A DNA stretch of 25,073 nucleotides from an uncultured Clostridia bacterium. GTDB taxonomy: Bacteria > Bacillota > Clostridia > Oscillospirales > Acutalibacteraceae. This document shows, in pieces, positions 8,268 to 16,716 of this stretch (its first letter is position 1; each line of letters opens with the position of its first letter). The notes beneath the pieces were generated by a model. That model saw nothing but the letters and a program-made list of their open reading frames with translations. It had not been told where the DNA came from and searched no databases. A program made the translations under genes and the position numbers. Location of the stretch: contig CAMFTS010000007.1 of assembly GCA_945988915.1 (NCBI GenBank), positions 1 to 25,073 of the forward strand. Reading direction: 5' to 3'.

Positions 8268-11200
8268 TTAAGGCATTTCTTTTATACCGTTAAGGTAATA
8301 ATTCAAACGCATTGAATCGTATGCGTCTATCGCACCGTCACCGTTGACATCTGCATTATAACGCTGTTCGGGCGTCAGTTCAACAACATCGGCACTCGCG
8401 AGAACGATTAAACGATAATCGTCCTTATCAATATCGCCGTCAAGGTCAACATCGCCTATCAATGATACGCCTGTTTCAAGCTTAACATCAATGTTTTGAA
8501 TTTCGTCAACATAAATTACCGCACGGTAAGTTTTATTACCTTCACACTCTGCCCACAGAATATAATATCCGGCTTCGGGATTGTTCAATGAATAATTCTG
8601 TATATCCTTACATGAAAGCTCGGTTCTGTCAACAAGCTCATTAGTGTCAAAGGTATAAAGCTTGATAACAACAGGTTTGTCTGTGTCAGTATTTTCCACC
8701 TCAACTTTTCCTGTTATTTTTGCTTTAATCGAAACAGAAACCTTAACCACATTACTTGTTTTGCCGTTAGAATCAATTCCGCGGAAATAGCAGTCATAAT
8801 CTCCTGCTTTATAGGCTGAATACTTATTTGAAGCAATATTTGTCCAATTTTCGCCGTCAAGACTTACCTGATATATTGTAATATCATCATTAGTAAGAAT
8901 TGTGAAATCTGCCTTGAAATCAGAAGCATCGGTATAGACATTGATTACAGGTGTTTTTTCAACTAATTCATAACTCTTATCAAGAATTACTTTGTATGTC
9001 GGACTCAAATAGCTTTCAATACCGTACTTATTAACTGCTTTAAAGATATAGTTTGCAGTGATTGTTTCATTTAAAGTAAGAGTGTCACCTTCAATTTGAG
9101 TCCATCCGTTACCGTTATCGTAATAATATGTGATATCCGTCTGGTTCGGCGTACTGAAGCTGAATGTAATGTCGTCGCCTGTTTTTGCTCCGATTGTACC
9201 GTTTACAATAATCTGAAGAACCGGTTTGCTTCCGCTGTCATCAGCATCAATAAAGTTGTCAACTACAAGCAAATAGTTTGAAGTTTTAAGGTTGTTTCCC
9301 GTAACGGTAATGAGATAATTACCGTTTTTGCTTACTTCAAATTTATCTTCACCCGTAATGTCAACACCGTTAAGTGTTACTGACTTAATTCCTGATTCAC
9401 CGTGTTGAAAATCCATATAAACATTGTACGGATCAACTGTGGGTTCCGTTGTTTCGGGAGTAACATTTACTGTCGGTACAACAGTATCAATCATTACAAT
9501 ATAACTGTCTGACGGAGGACTTTCTGTGCCTGCGCCGTTGACTGCTTTGAACTGATAATTTGCATTTATATTATCATAAAGAATTATCTCGTCACCTGTT
9601 GTAATTTCAGTCCAACCGTTGCCATCATTATAATAATAAGTAATTCCTGAAAGTGACGGCTCAAGTGTCGAGAAGCTGAAAGTCATATTCTCGCCCGTCC
9701 ATCTCTTAAATGTACCCTGGAATTCAACTCTTATTACAGGAGTCTGACGGTCAATTCTTACTGTGATTGAAGAAATATCGCTTTCAAGAGCAGAATATGA
9801 AACTGTCTTAAATTCGTAAGTATGCTCGCCTGTCTCGGAAGCTGTAATTTCAGTACCGATAAGCTTTTGCCATTCTCCGCCGTCAATTCTGTAAAGGTAT
9901 TCATAAATTCCGGAAAAAGCGTAAGATGAAACTGACATTTGAACGCTGTCTGATGTCCATTTTCCTTCTTCATAGGCTTCGCCCTTTGAAACAGCGTTTA
10001 TTTTAACCTCTGTCGGTTTATCTCCGTCTGCCACAAAGCCGTCAGAGCGGACAACCTTTGAAATATTTCCTGCTTTGTCAATAGCTCTTGCTTCAACATA
10101 TCCTTTAAAGTTAGGATTGATATAAGTCTTTGATATTGCTGAATACAACTGCCATTCTTCAGTAATAGCGTTTTTGTTTTCATCAAGCAAACGGTATTCA
10201 ATTCTGTCAATACTTGCAATACCTATATCCGTAGCGGAAACAGTAAGCAGAATTGCTCCGTTAAAATATTTGCTGAATTCCTCACTATCAAGCTCTCTTG
10301 CTACATCGTTTGTATCTTTGTGCTTAAGTTCAATTTTGTTAATTACAGGCGCGTCACGGTCAATATTTGCAACAGTTTTTATCTGTTTTCTTGAAAGTCC
10401 GTTATTTGCGGTTACTATAACTTCATAATCATCATTTTCAGATACAATAAAGTATTCATTGCCTGTGATATCCTGACCGTTAACGGTAATTGATTTTATT
10501 CCTGAAATACCGACCACAAGATTGTTGATAAGAAGCTTATAAGGCTCATTAGTCATTTTTGATACTTCTTTTTCAAGTGTAAAGTAAGGAGTCTGATTAT
10601 CACGCTTTGCAAGATATCCTTCTGTAGCTTCACTTTCAATGTCTGCTGAGTTTACAGACTTGAAGTAATATGTTTCAACACTGTTTGTTGAATGAATTAA
10701 CGAATTATCAGCAAGCTCTGTCCATTCTGCTTGAGTATCGGTTTTATAGTAATACTTAACACCGTCTAATTCATTGGTAGATGAAAGAGTGTACTTGATA
10801 TCAGTCGGTGACCATTCATCAGTTATATATCCGTTTGTATCAACGCTTACAACCGGTATTCCGTAAACAATAACAGGGAATGTTGCAGTTGCGCTCAAGC
10901 CCTCATGATAATATGTTACCGGTATATTCTGCTCAACATTATAGAGCGTAGGATTAAACACATCAGTATCAACTGTGTAATCTTCAACGAACTCAGACGG
11001 AGCATTTGAATAATTTGCTTTAACCTGAAGTTCTGTCAAATCCAACTCTGTTTCGCCTTCAAGATACTTGTATTTAGGATTTGTAAGCTCAATGCTTTCA
11101 ACCTTTTTTGATTCAAGGGTTATCGGGAAAATACCGCGTATATTCTTACCTGCTCTTGTTACGGTAACAATGATATACTGTTCCGTATCAAGAATTTTCG

Positions 11201-13484
11201 GATTGATTTCACTTACGGTATAATCATCAACAGCCACTCTTAACTGTTCATCTGTGTAAAGCTCGCTTGTGTCGCCGTAATACTGCTCTATATCGCTTCT
11301 GTCATAAGTCAATTCAACCTTAAGACCTGTAAGGTCAAGCTCTGTTGTTCCCTCAATATAATCAACTTTAGTCGGAGGAGTTATTGTAATGCTTTTAGGT
11401 TCAATTTCAACAACATCTATTTCTTTTGCTGTTTTTACATATGATGTCAAAAGTCTTTTTCCGTAAAGATGTAAAACTGTACTACCGGCATTTTTTCCTG
11501 TAACAACACCGTCTTCCGAAACGCTTGCATAATTGTTAGATGTATATTTTGCAGAAGAAACGGTTATCGAATCATCAAACGGCACTTGCCCGTCATCTGA
11601 AACAATGCCCCATAGTGTTGTAGTGACGCCAACTCTTTGCGGTGAGAATGAACCTGTATATTTTACAGGAAAATCTTTTATAACATAGTCAAAGCCATCA
11701 ATATATGCACTTGTCAGGTTGTTTACCACACCCTTAACAACCGTAACTGTAACAGTTCTTGAAATGCCTCCGACAGTTGCTGTAATATCTACTGTCTTAG
11801 TGCTTGTGAAGGTTCCGTTACCTCCGTCAATTCCTCGGACTAAACCATGCTCATCAACAGTTGCAATTCTCGGATCTGCCGAAGTCCACTTAATATTTTC
11901 GAGGATCTGTTCATCATAGTCTTCCGGATTTATATTTGTAATAGTTAATTGAGATGTTTTAGTTTCGTTGATTTTTAATGTGCCTGAAATAGAGAAATCC
12001 GTAATCGGTTTTCCCGAGAATACGCTTTTTGTCGTTTCTACTGTATTTCCGTTTAGAGTTGCCCTTGCCACAATAGTTGACATACCGCTTGCAGTTGGAG
12101 TAAACAAACCGTTTGCGTCAATAGTACCAAGGCTTGTTACAGCAGGAGATGAAGAAGTTGCCATAATATATCTTCCCTCTTCATCAATAAGTCCCCATTC
12201 TCTTACTACTGAACTGTTGGTGTTTAATCTTGCGGGAAATACATTGGATATATATTGATAAGATGAGTCGATTGACAAAGCATCTTCGCCGACAATTTCA
12301 ATACCTGAAAGTGTAGCTGAAAGACCTGCGCGGGTAACTTTCATATCAAATGTTCTTGTAACATCACCGATAGTAGCAGAAATTGTTACGGGCTTTGAAA
12401 TTGTCACGCCGCTGCCGCCGTCAAGACCTGTTACAGTGCCCTGCTGGTCAACGATTGCTATAGTATTATCAGAGCTTGACCAAACAATATCGCCCCAATA
12501 TGCACCCGCCGGTGTGAGATTGTCAATATTCAACGTTACTGTTGAGCCTTCTTGAACACTGTTTTGACCTGAAATTATAAAGTCCGTTACCGGAAGATCT
12601 TCAGGAGCAACAACAGTGAATGTAATTGTATCTGAGAATGCCGCATAAGCCGTGCTTTCGGGGTTAACTCTGATTGATGCTGTACCCGGTGCCGTAAAAG
12701 TTACAAGGCCGTCGGAAGATACATTTGCATATTTCTTAGATGAGGTGTCAAAGGCATTTTTTCCTACTGACCACTTAATTCCCTGTTTGAGTCTAACCGG
12801 TGTGCAGGCACCGTAAAGCTGAACTGTTGTGCCTACTGCAACTGTTTTCGGTACAACCTTTTTATTTGTAATGTGAACGCCTGTCGGTGCAACTGACGCA
12901 ACAACACTTTTAGTAACTAATACCCCAATTTTATCACTTGCAATTTTGATTCCTTCGGCATTATAAAGTGTAGCTGTGATTTCGGTATTCATATTATCAA
13001 GGTAATTTCTTAAACTCTCTGCAATAGTATCACCTGCAATACCTTTTACGATTAAAACAAGCATATCGGTATCAACTGTTTCAAGATCAACACCGCTTGA
13101 CTCAATAGCATTTTCAATAGATTTTGCAGTTGCTTCACCTACAATAGGGATAGAACGAACTTCTTCATCCAGCCAAAGCTGAATAATAGCTGCTTTGGAA
13201 TAGTCATAGCCTGTTACCTTACCGTTATCATCAACAGCGGCAAGTAAAGGAAGATTGCTTTCCCATGTAACATATGCTCCTTCGGGAAGCACTTCCGAAT
13301 AAGCATAGGCAAGCTGAACATTACCGTATTCCTGCACTTCAACCCTTTCGGTAATTACATTACCGTCTTTATCTGTGATTTCAAATCCATTGTCCGCAAA
13401 CGCAATAAGTCCGGGACTTACAGTTGTGATCACAAATACGATTGAAAGAAGAATACCGAACATTTTGTTAGTCATTTTTTTCAT
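8268..13484 (-). CDS. Giant secreted multi-Ig-domain protein with C-terminal dockerin
   Basis: A 1738-residue secreted protein. The signal peptide is residues 1-30 (cleavage after AFA). Residues about 32-690 hold a series of BIG2-like Ig folds, marked by recurring W-S-x-x-A/V-D-x-x-G-x-V-T/R-G patterns. About 695-875 are two BIG3-like domains (YIEGTTELDLTGLKV and YLEGETELDLTELQV). About 878-1585 are degenerate repeated Ig-like units with YYY-x-x-G-x-GWTEI motifs. About 1590-1672 resemble a carboxypeptidase-regulatory-like fold. Residues 1677-1738 are a type I dockerin with two intact calcium loops (DVDLDGDIDKDD and DVNGDGAIDAYD). I see no catalytic domain and no sortase signal, so it is probably attached to the cell or a cellulosome-like complex through a cohesin, acting as an adhesin or spacer. 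GGAG lies 8 bases before the ATG. Confidence 0.88.
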   Translation of the reverse strand: MKKMTNKMFGILLSIVFVITTVSPGLIAFADNGFEITDKDGNVITERVEVQEYGNVQLAYAYSEVLPEGAYVTWESNLPLLAAVDDNGKVTGYDYSKAAIIQLWLDEEVRSIPIVGEATAKSIENAIESSGVDLETVDTDMLVLIVKGIAGDTIAESLRNYLDNMNTEITATLYNAEGIKIASDKIGVLVTKSVVASVAPTGVHITNKKVVPKTVAVGTTVQLYGACTPVRLKQGIKWSVGKNAFDTSSKKYANVSSDGLVTFTAPGTASIRVNPESTAYAAFSDTITFTVVAPEDLPVTDFIISGQNSVQEGSTVTLNIDNLTPAGAYWGDIVWSSSDNTIAIVDQQGTVTGLDGGSGVTISKPVTISATIGDVTRTFDMKVTRAGLSATLSGIEIVGEDALSIDSSYQYISNVFPARLNTNSSVVREWGLIDEEGRYIMATSSSPAVTSLGTIDANGLFTPTASGMSTIVARATLNGNTVETTKSVFSGKPITDFSISGTLKINETKTSQLTITNINPEDYDEQILENIKWTSADPRIATVDEHGLVRGIDGGNGTFTSTKTVDITATVGGISRTVTVTVVKGVVNNLTSAYIDGFDYVIKDFPVKYTGSFSPQRVGVTTTLWGIVSDDGQVPFDDSITVSSAKYTSNNYASVSEDGVVTGKNAGSTVLHLYGKRLLTSYVKTAKEIDVVEIEPKSITITPPTKVDYIEGTTELDLTGLKVELTYDRSDIEQYYGDTSELYTDEQLRVAVDDYTVSEINPKILDTEQYIIVTVTRAGKNIRGIFPITLESKKVESIELTNPKYKYLEGETELDLTELQVKANYSNAPSEFVEDYTVDTDVFNPTLYNVEQNIPVTYYHEGLSATATFPVIVYGIPVVSVDTNGYITDEWSPTDIKYTLSSTNELDGVKYYYKTDTQAEWTELADNSLIHSTNSVETYYFKSVNSADIESEATEGYLAKRDNQTPYFTLEKEVSKMTNEPYKLLINNLVVGISGIKSITVNGQDITGNEYFIVSENDDYEVIVTANNGLSRKQIKTVANIDRDAPVINKIELKHKDTNDVARELDSEEFSKYFNGAILLTVSATDIGIASIDRIEYRLLDENKNAITEEWQLYSAISKTYINPNFKGYVEARAIDKAGNISKVVRSDGFVADGDKPTEVKINAVSKGEAYEEGKWTSDSVQMSVSSYAFSGIYEYLYRIDGGEWQKLIGTEITASETGEHTYEFKTVSYSALESDISSITVRIDRQTPVIRVEFQGTFKRWTGENMTFSFSTLEPSLSGITYYYNDGNGWTEITTGDEIILYDNINANYQFKAVNGAGTESPPSDSYIVMIDTVVPTVNVTPETTEPTVDPYNVYMDFQHGESGIKSVTLNGVDITGEDKFEVSKNGNYLITVTGNNLKTSNYLLVVDNFIDADDSGSKPVLQIIVNGTIGAKTGDDITFSFSTPNQTDITYYYDNGNGWTQIEGDTLTLNETITANYIFKAVNKYGIESYLSPTYKVILDKSYELVEKTPVINVYTDASDFKADFTILTNDDITIYQVSLDGENWTNIASNKYSAYKAGDYDCYFRGIDSNGKTSNVVKVSVSIKAKITGKVEVENTDTDKPVVIKLYTFDTNELVDRTELSCKDIQNYSLNNPEAGYYILWAECEGNKTYRAVIYVDEIQNIDVKLETGVSLIGDVDLDGDIDKDDYRLIVLASADVVELTPEQRYNADVNGDGAIDAYDSMRLNYYLNGIKEMP

Positions 13485-13520
13485 CTCATCAACTCCGTTA
13501 TCGCAAAATAAAGATATACA

Positions 13521-13549
13521 ATTTTAACATATTTCTGCTGTTTTTTCAA
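13521..13549 (-). promoter_or_regulatory. Promoter of the giant dockerin gene
   Basis: Minus-strand TTGAAA (13549-13544), 17-base spacer, TAAAAT (13526-13521), with an extended -10 TGT. The distance to the start codon is 36 bases. The gene is therefore probably monocistronic, insulated by terminators at 13602-13636 and 8221-8258. Confidence 0.75.
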
Positions 13550-13601
13550 GGAAAAGATTTATGTTTTTTTCATTTTAAATGCTATTAGTTATATCATTCT
13601 G

Positions 13602-13636
13602 AAAAAAATAAGCCGTTGTTCAGCAACGGCTTATTT
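13602..13636 (-). terminator. Terminator of the tryptophan ABC transporter operon
   Basis: A perfect 13-bp stem AAATAAGCCGTTG (13606-13618) / CAACGGCTTATTT (13624-13636) with a 5-base loop. On the minus strand the stem runs into seven Ts, so it ends the ABC transporter transcript just after the ATPase gene. Confidence 0.92.
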
Positions 13637-13648
13637 CTTTGTATTATA

Positions 13649-14434
13649 TTAAGTTAAAAGCATACGGTCATTATCAAGTGCCTTACCTGCCGAAAGCTTA
13701 AACTGTTCAAGCAGGTCGTTTACTGTGACATTCTTGCGTTTTTCCCCTTCAACATCAAATATAACCTTACCTGAATCCATCATAATTGTACGGTTTCCGA
13801 GTTCAAGTGCCGACTTCATATTATGGGTAATCATAAGACAAGTAAGTGCGTTTTCTTCGACAATTTCGGTAGTAAGCTTAAGTACCTTTTCTGCCGTACC
13901 CGGATCAAGTGCGGCTGTATGCTCATCAAGGAGCAAAAGCTTTGGCGGGTTATATGTTGCCATAACAAGCGTTAATGCCTGTCTTTGACCGCCCGAAAGA
14001 AGACCGACAGGCTGCTGCATATGTTCTTCAAGCCCCATATCAAGAAGCGCAAGCTTTTCTTTGAATTCCTCTTTATCCTGCTTTGAAACCTTGCTTAACC
14101 ATCCGCCTTTGCCTGCTGCAAGCGCAAGATTTTCTTCGATGCTCATACCGGGAGCGCTGCCGCGCATCGGATCCTGGAAAAGTCTGCCTATATTTTTTGC
14201 TCTCTTATGCGAGGGCATAAGCGTAATATCCTTACCGTCAAGAGTTATTCTGCCGTTATCAGTAGTAAAATCACCTGCAATAGCATTGAAAAGTGTAGAT
14301 TTACCTGCACCGTTTGCGCCGATTATTGTTATAAAATCTCCTTTCTTTACTGAAAGAGATAAATTGTCAAGCGCTGTTTTTGCATTCACGGTACCCGGAT
14401 GAAAGGTCTTGGAAATATTGGTAATTTCAAGCAT
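13649..14434 (-). CDS. trpZ: ABC transporter ATP-binding protein (TrpZ type)
   Basis: A 261-residue ATPase of a binding-protein-dependent importer. Walker A GANGAGKS (39-46), Q-loop FQDP (about 86-89), signature LSGGQ (146-150), Walker B LLLLDE (166-171) and switch His in ITHN (204) are all present and intact. It is closest to the ATPases that accompany the ABC_sub_bind proteins and branched-chain-type permeases. The ATG abuts the permease stop codon without a gap (TAAATG), and GGAGG lies within the permease gene, so translation is coupled. It contains the only Trp (W112) of the whole transporter. The tryptophan assignment comes from the T-box specifier upstream, not from the ATPase itself. 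Confidence 0.88.
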   Translation of the reverse strand: MLEITNISKTFHPGTVNAKTALDNLSLSVKKGDFITIIGANGAGKSTLFNAIAGDFTTDNGRITLDGKDITLMPSHKRAKNIGRLFQDPMRGSAPGMSIEENLALAAGKGGWLSKVSKQDKEEFKEKLALLDMGLEEHMQQPVGLLSGGQRQALTLVMATYNPPKLLLLDEHTAALDPGTAEKVLKLTTEIVEENALTCLMITHNMKSALELGNRTIMMDSGKVIFDVEGEKRKNVTVNDLLEQFKLSAGKALDNDRMLLT

Positions 14435-15367
14435 TTATGCCGCCTCCCTTCCGTGCTTATGGTCTAACTGTCTTTTAAATTCGGGATATTTGCTTTTAAG
14501 ATACGGTCCTGAAATTGCTATTATGACAATTACCGAAGAAACAAGCTTCAACATTGAAGCAGGCATATCGAATCGCAGAGCAACTGTATAAACAAGTCTG
14601 AATACTATTGCACCTATTACAACGCCGATAGCCTTAGTCGGTATTTTACCTTTTCCGAGGAACACACCGCCTATTAAAAGTGAAGCGAGAGCGACAGTAA
14701 CCATACCTGTACCGATATCAATGTTTACAGATTTCTGCGACTGTGCAAGAAGACAGCCTGAAAGAGCTGTAAAAGAGTTTGAAATGCACAGTCCTACAAT
14801 AGTTGTGAATGCAGGATTTATAGATGATGAACGAACCATATCGGGATTGTTACCCGTTGCGCGGATAGCAAGTCCGAGTTTCGTTTTTAAGAATACCGAA
14901 AGAAAGATTATTACAAGTGATACGGCAATCAAAGCTATAATAAGAATGTTATGCTGTTCAAAAACGGTGCCTGCGAATAATTCCTTTGATTTTGTAAAAA
15001 CAGTTTCGGTTCTGTTCATATTAAGTAATGAGGAATTGCCCATAACTGCTATGTTTATTGAATAAAGTCCCGTATTCACGATGATACCTGCAAGAAGGCT
15101 GTCAACGCCCATCTTTGTCTGAAGAATTGCCGTAACAAAGCCTGAAATAATTCCTGCCAGCATTGCCGCGGGGATTGAAAGGAACGGATGTCCTGCTATT
15201 GCTACAACAGCACCGACAGTAGCGCCGAGCGTGAAGCATCCGTCTGTTGATAAGTCGCATACATTAAGCATTAAATAGCTTAAAAACAGTGCCAAAACGG
15301 TCAGTGAACTGATAAGTCCGAGCTGTAATGCGTTTTCTCCTAAGTTTAATATTGTTGTTAAATCCAT
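14435..15367 (-). CDS. trpY: ABC transporter permease (TrpY type)
   Basis: A 310-residue permease of the branched-chain/ribose type (BPD_transp_2) with about eight to nine hydrophobic segments. Typical features are LNVCDLSTDGCFTLGA (about 34-49), which is the family's conserved STDG element after TM1, and KLGLAIRATGNNPDMVRSSS (about 163-182), the cytoplasmic coupling loop that contacts the ATPase. It contains no Trp. The ribosome binding site is unusual: GAAGG ends only one base before the ATG, and no alternative in-frame start exists before a stop codon, so initiation may be weak or depend on context. It follows the substrate-binding protein after 79 bp that hold a stem-loop. Confidence 0.87.
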   Translation of the reverse strand: MDLTTILNLGENALQLGLISSLTVLALFLSYLMLNVCDLSTDGCFTLGATVGAVVAIAGHPFLSIPAAMLAGIISGFVTAILQTKMGVDSLLAGIIVNTGLYSINIAVMGNSSLLNMNRTETVFTKSKELFAGTVFEQHNILIIALIAVSLVIIFLSVFLKTKLGLAIRATGNNPDMVRSSSINPAFTTIVGLCISNSFTALSGCLLAQSQKSVNIDIGTGMVTVALASLLIGGVFLGKGKIPTKAIGVVIGAIVFRLVYTVALRFDMPASMLKLVSSVIVIIAISGPYLKSKYPEFKRQLDHKHGREAA

Positions 15368-15391
15368 ACCTTCACATCATTTCTACATAGA

Positions 15392-15423
15392 CAAACAGAT
15401 AATCCGAACGGGTTATCTGTTTG
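15392..15423 (-). other. Stem-loop between substrate-binding and permease genes
   Basis: CAAACAGATAA and its perfect complement (15413-15423 / 15392-15402) form an 11-bp stem, continued on the mRNA strand by one C-A mismatch and two G-C pairs around a 4-base loop. No T-tract follows on the minus strand, so it is not an intrinsic terminator for the operon. It could protect the upstream message against 3' decay and raise the amount of binding protein relative to permease, as known for intercistronic hairpins in other ABC operons. Confidence 0.6.
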
Positions 15424-15446
15424 CACAAGTATTTTTTTATTGTTAA

Positions 15447-16562
15447 TTATTCACCGATTGTTGCAAGTATAAGGTTGAAAATTGCCTTTGTGTCAAGATA
15501 GTCAGATGTACCTGTGATATTGCTGCCGGGTGCTTCGTTTGATGCTACAATTCCTGTGCCTACAGGGTCGGAAACTGCTGCAAAGATTACAGGAATCTTG
15601 TTTTCTTCTGTTGCCGACTGCATTGCCACTGCAACAGGAGTTGCTACGCCAACCATAAGGTCAACCTTATCTGCGCTGAAGCCTGCGATAATCTGGCTTA
15701 ATACATTTGAATCTGCATTGCAGTTGTCATATTTTACTTCAAATGCAACATTCTTTTCTTTACCGATTTTGTCAAGCTGTGCTTTGATGTTGCCGACTAT
15801 CTGATTGAGTGATGCGTCATCAACGAAATTGCAAATACCTACTGTATATGTCTTCTGTGCATTTTCTGCTCCGATTTTACCTGATTCAAGCTTTGCTGCG
15901 GGGTTGTTTTCTGTATCGTCTTTAAATGCTTCGCTTGTTGTAATTTCCTTAATTGCCTGGCAGAAAGGCTTATATTTTTCTGAAATTTCATTGAAATCAT
16001 AGCCTATTTTTGCACAAACTTCTGTATTGATAGTTGCTGTACCGTTGTCAAAAGTCTTAACGGGAAGTGAAGCTGTATCCTTACCTTCAAGCAAAACTTC
16101 TGCAACCATATTTGCTGTTTCAACGCCAAGGTTTGCATAGTCAACACCGTAACCGAGATATGCGCCGTTAAGTGCAAATGAATCAGCGCCTGTAAAATGC
16201 GGAATCTTTGCTTCTGCGAGCTTTTCATAAATTGAAAGCTCTGCTGTCATAATCGTATTATCTGACGGTGTGAAGATTGCTGCAACTTTATCTGCGATAG
16301 CTGCGTCAACTGCAAGGCTTACTTCTTCAACTGTTGTGCCTGTGTATTCTTTATAAGCAATACCCTTTTCGTCAAGGAATGCTTTAGCTTCTGCGATTGC
16401 TGTTGTTGATGAATCCTGGCCTGCGTCATAAAGAAGACCGATTACTTTTGATGATTCTTTGTTATCTGTATCTTTTCCGTTGTTTTTATTTGAACAAGCT
16501 GCAAAGCCTGCTACGATTGCTATTACAAGAATTACTGCGAAGATTTTAGTAAATTTTTTCAT
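15447..16562 (-). CDS. trpX: ABC transporter substrate-binding lipoprotein (TrpX type), lobes in swapped order
   Basis: A 371-residue lipoprotein starting at MKKFTKIF (ATG at 16562 with AAAGGAG upstream), not at the longer in-frame ORF start at 16631, which has no ribosome binding site. The lipobox is GFAAC with Cys 23. The fold belongs to the ABC_sub_bind family (TrpX/BCAA-like binding proteins), but the halves seem exchanged. Residues 39-190 match what is normally the C-terminal half (FTPSDNTIMTAE, AYLGYGVDYANLG, NTEVCAKIGYDF). Residues 238-370 match what is normally the N-terminal half (VGICNF, DLMVGVATPVAVAM, PVIFAAVSDPVGTGIV, SNITGTSDY). A polar linker of about 45 residues joins them. 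It contains no Trp. The ligand is probably tryptophan, because the T-box specifier is UGG. Confidence 0.87.
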   Translation of the reverse strand: MKKFTKIFAVILVIAIVAGFAACSNKNNGKDTDNKESSKVIGLLYDAGQDSSTTAIAEAKAFLDEKGIAYKEYTGTTVEEVSLAVDAAIADKVAAIFTPSDNTIMTAELSIYEKLAEAKIPHFTGADSFALNGAYLGYGVDYANLGVETANMVAEVLLEGKDTASLPVKTFDNGTATINTEVCAKIGYDFNEISEKYKPFCQAIKEITTSEAFKDDTENNPAAKLESGKIGAENAQKTYTVGICNFVDDASLNQIVGNIKAQLDKIGKEKNVAFEVKYDNCNADSNVLSQIIAGFSADKVDLMVGVATPVAVAMQSATEENKIPVIFAAVSDPVGTGIVASNEAPGSNITGTSDYLDTKAIFNLILATIGE

Positions 16563-16622
16563 GATGATTAACTCCTTTAATATAAATGATTTTGTTTTTT
16601 TACAGTAGTTTTTAGGGTTTGA

Positions 16623-16671
16623 ATCAATCACGCCATCGCCATCGTTTTGTTAATAGTTTCATATCAATCAC
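16623..16671 (-). repeat. Direct repeat flanking the leader ORF
   Basis: The 9-base word GTGATTGAT occurs twice on the minus strand: at 16671-16663, just before the leader start codon, and at 16631-16623, across its stop codon. The second copy (GAUUGAUU) could pair with AAUCAUC (16569-16563) directly before the start codon of the binding-protein gene, with one bulged U. This is a hand-drawn pairing without a calculated energy. Confidence 0.5.
16624..16662 (-). CDS. Trp-codon leader peptide MKLLTKRWRWRD
   Basis: A 12-codon ORF lies just after the T-box terminator and before the transporter genes. It has a well-placed ribosome binding site AGGAAG (16676-16671), 8 bases before the ATG. Codons 8 and 10 are UGG (Trp), separated and flanked by Arg codons (CGA, CGA, CGT), and UGA is the stop. 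The peptide is only transcribed when the T-box reads through, that is when tRNA-Trp is uncharged. This recalls the rtpLP leader of the B. subtilis at operon, which also follows a Trp T-box. The stop codon lies 45 bases before the ribosome binding site of the binding-protein gene. Translation is not proven; the Trp density, the ribosome binding site and the location are the evidence. Confidence 0.6.
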   Translation of the reverse strand: MKLLTKRWRWRD

Positions 16672-16680
16672 TTCCTGATA

Positions 16681-16716
16681 AAATAAAAAAATCCTGTCCC
16701 AAAAATTGGGACAGGA
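16681..16716 (-). terminator. T-box controlled terminator
   Basis: On the minus strand TCCTGTCCCAA (16716-16706) pairs with TTGGGACAGGA (16702-16692), an 11-bp stem with a 3-base loop, followed by a T-rich tract. It competes with the antiterminator formed by the T-box sequence at about 16741-16728. Confidence 0.93.

Noticed and set aside
11719..12258. Plus-strand ORFs opposite the giant dockerin gene
   Set aside because: They are antisense shadows of the BIG2-like coding region, without ribosome binding sites or family features.
16563..16631. A 23-residue N-terminal extension of the substrate-binding protein
   Set aside because: No ribosome binding site precedes it, while the internal ATG at 16562 has AAAGGAG and begins a perfect lipoprotein signal peptide.
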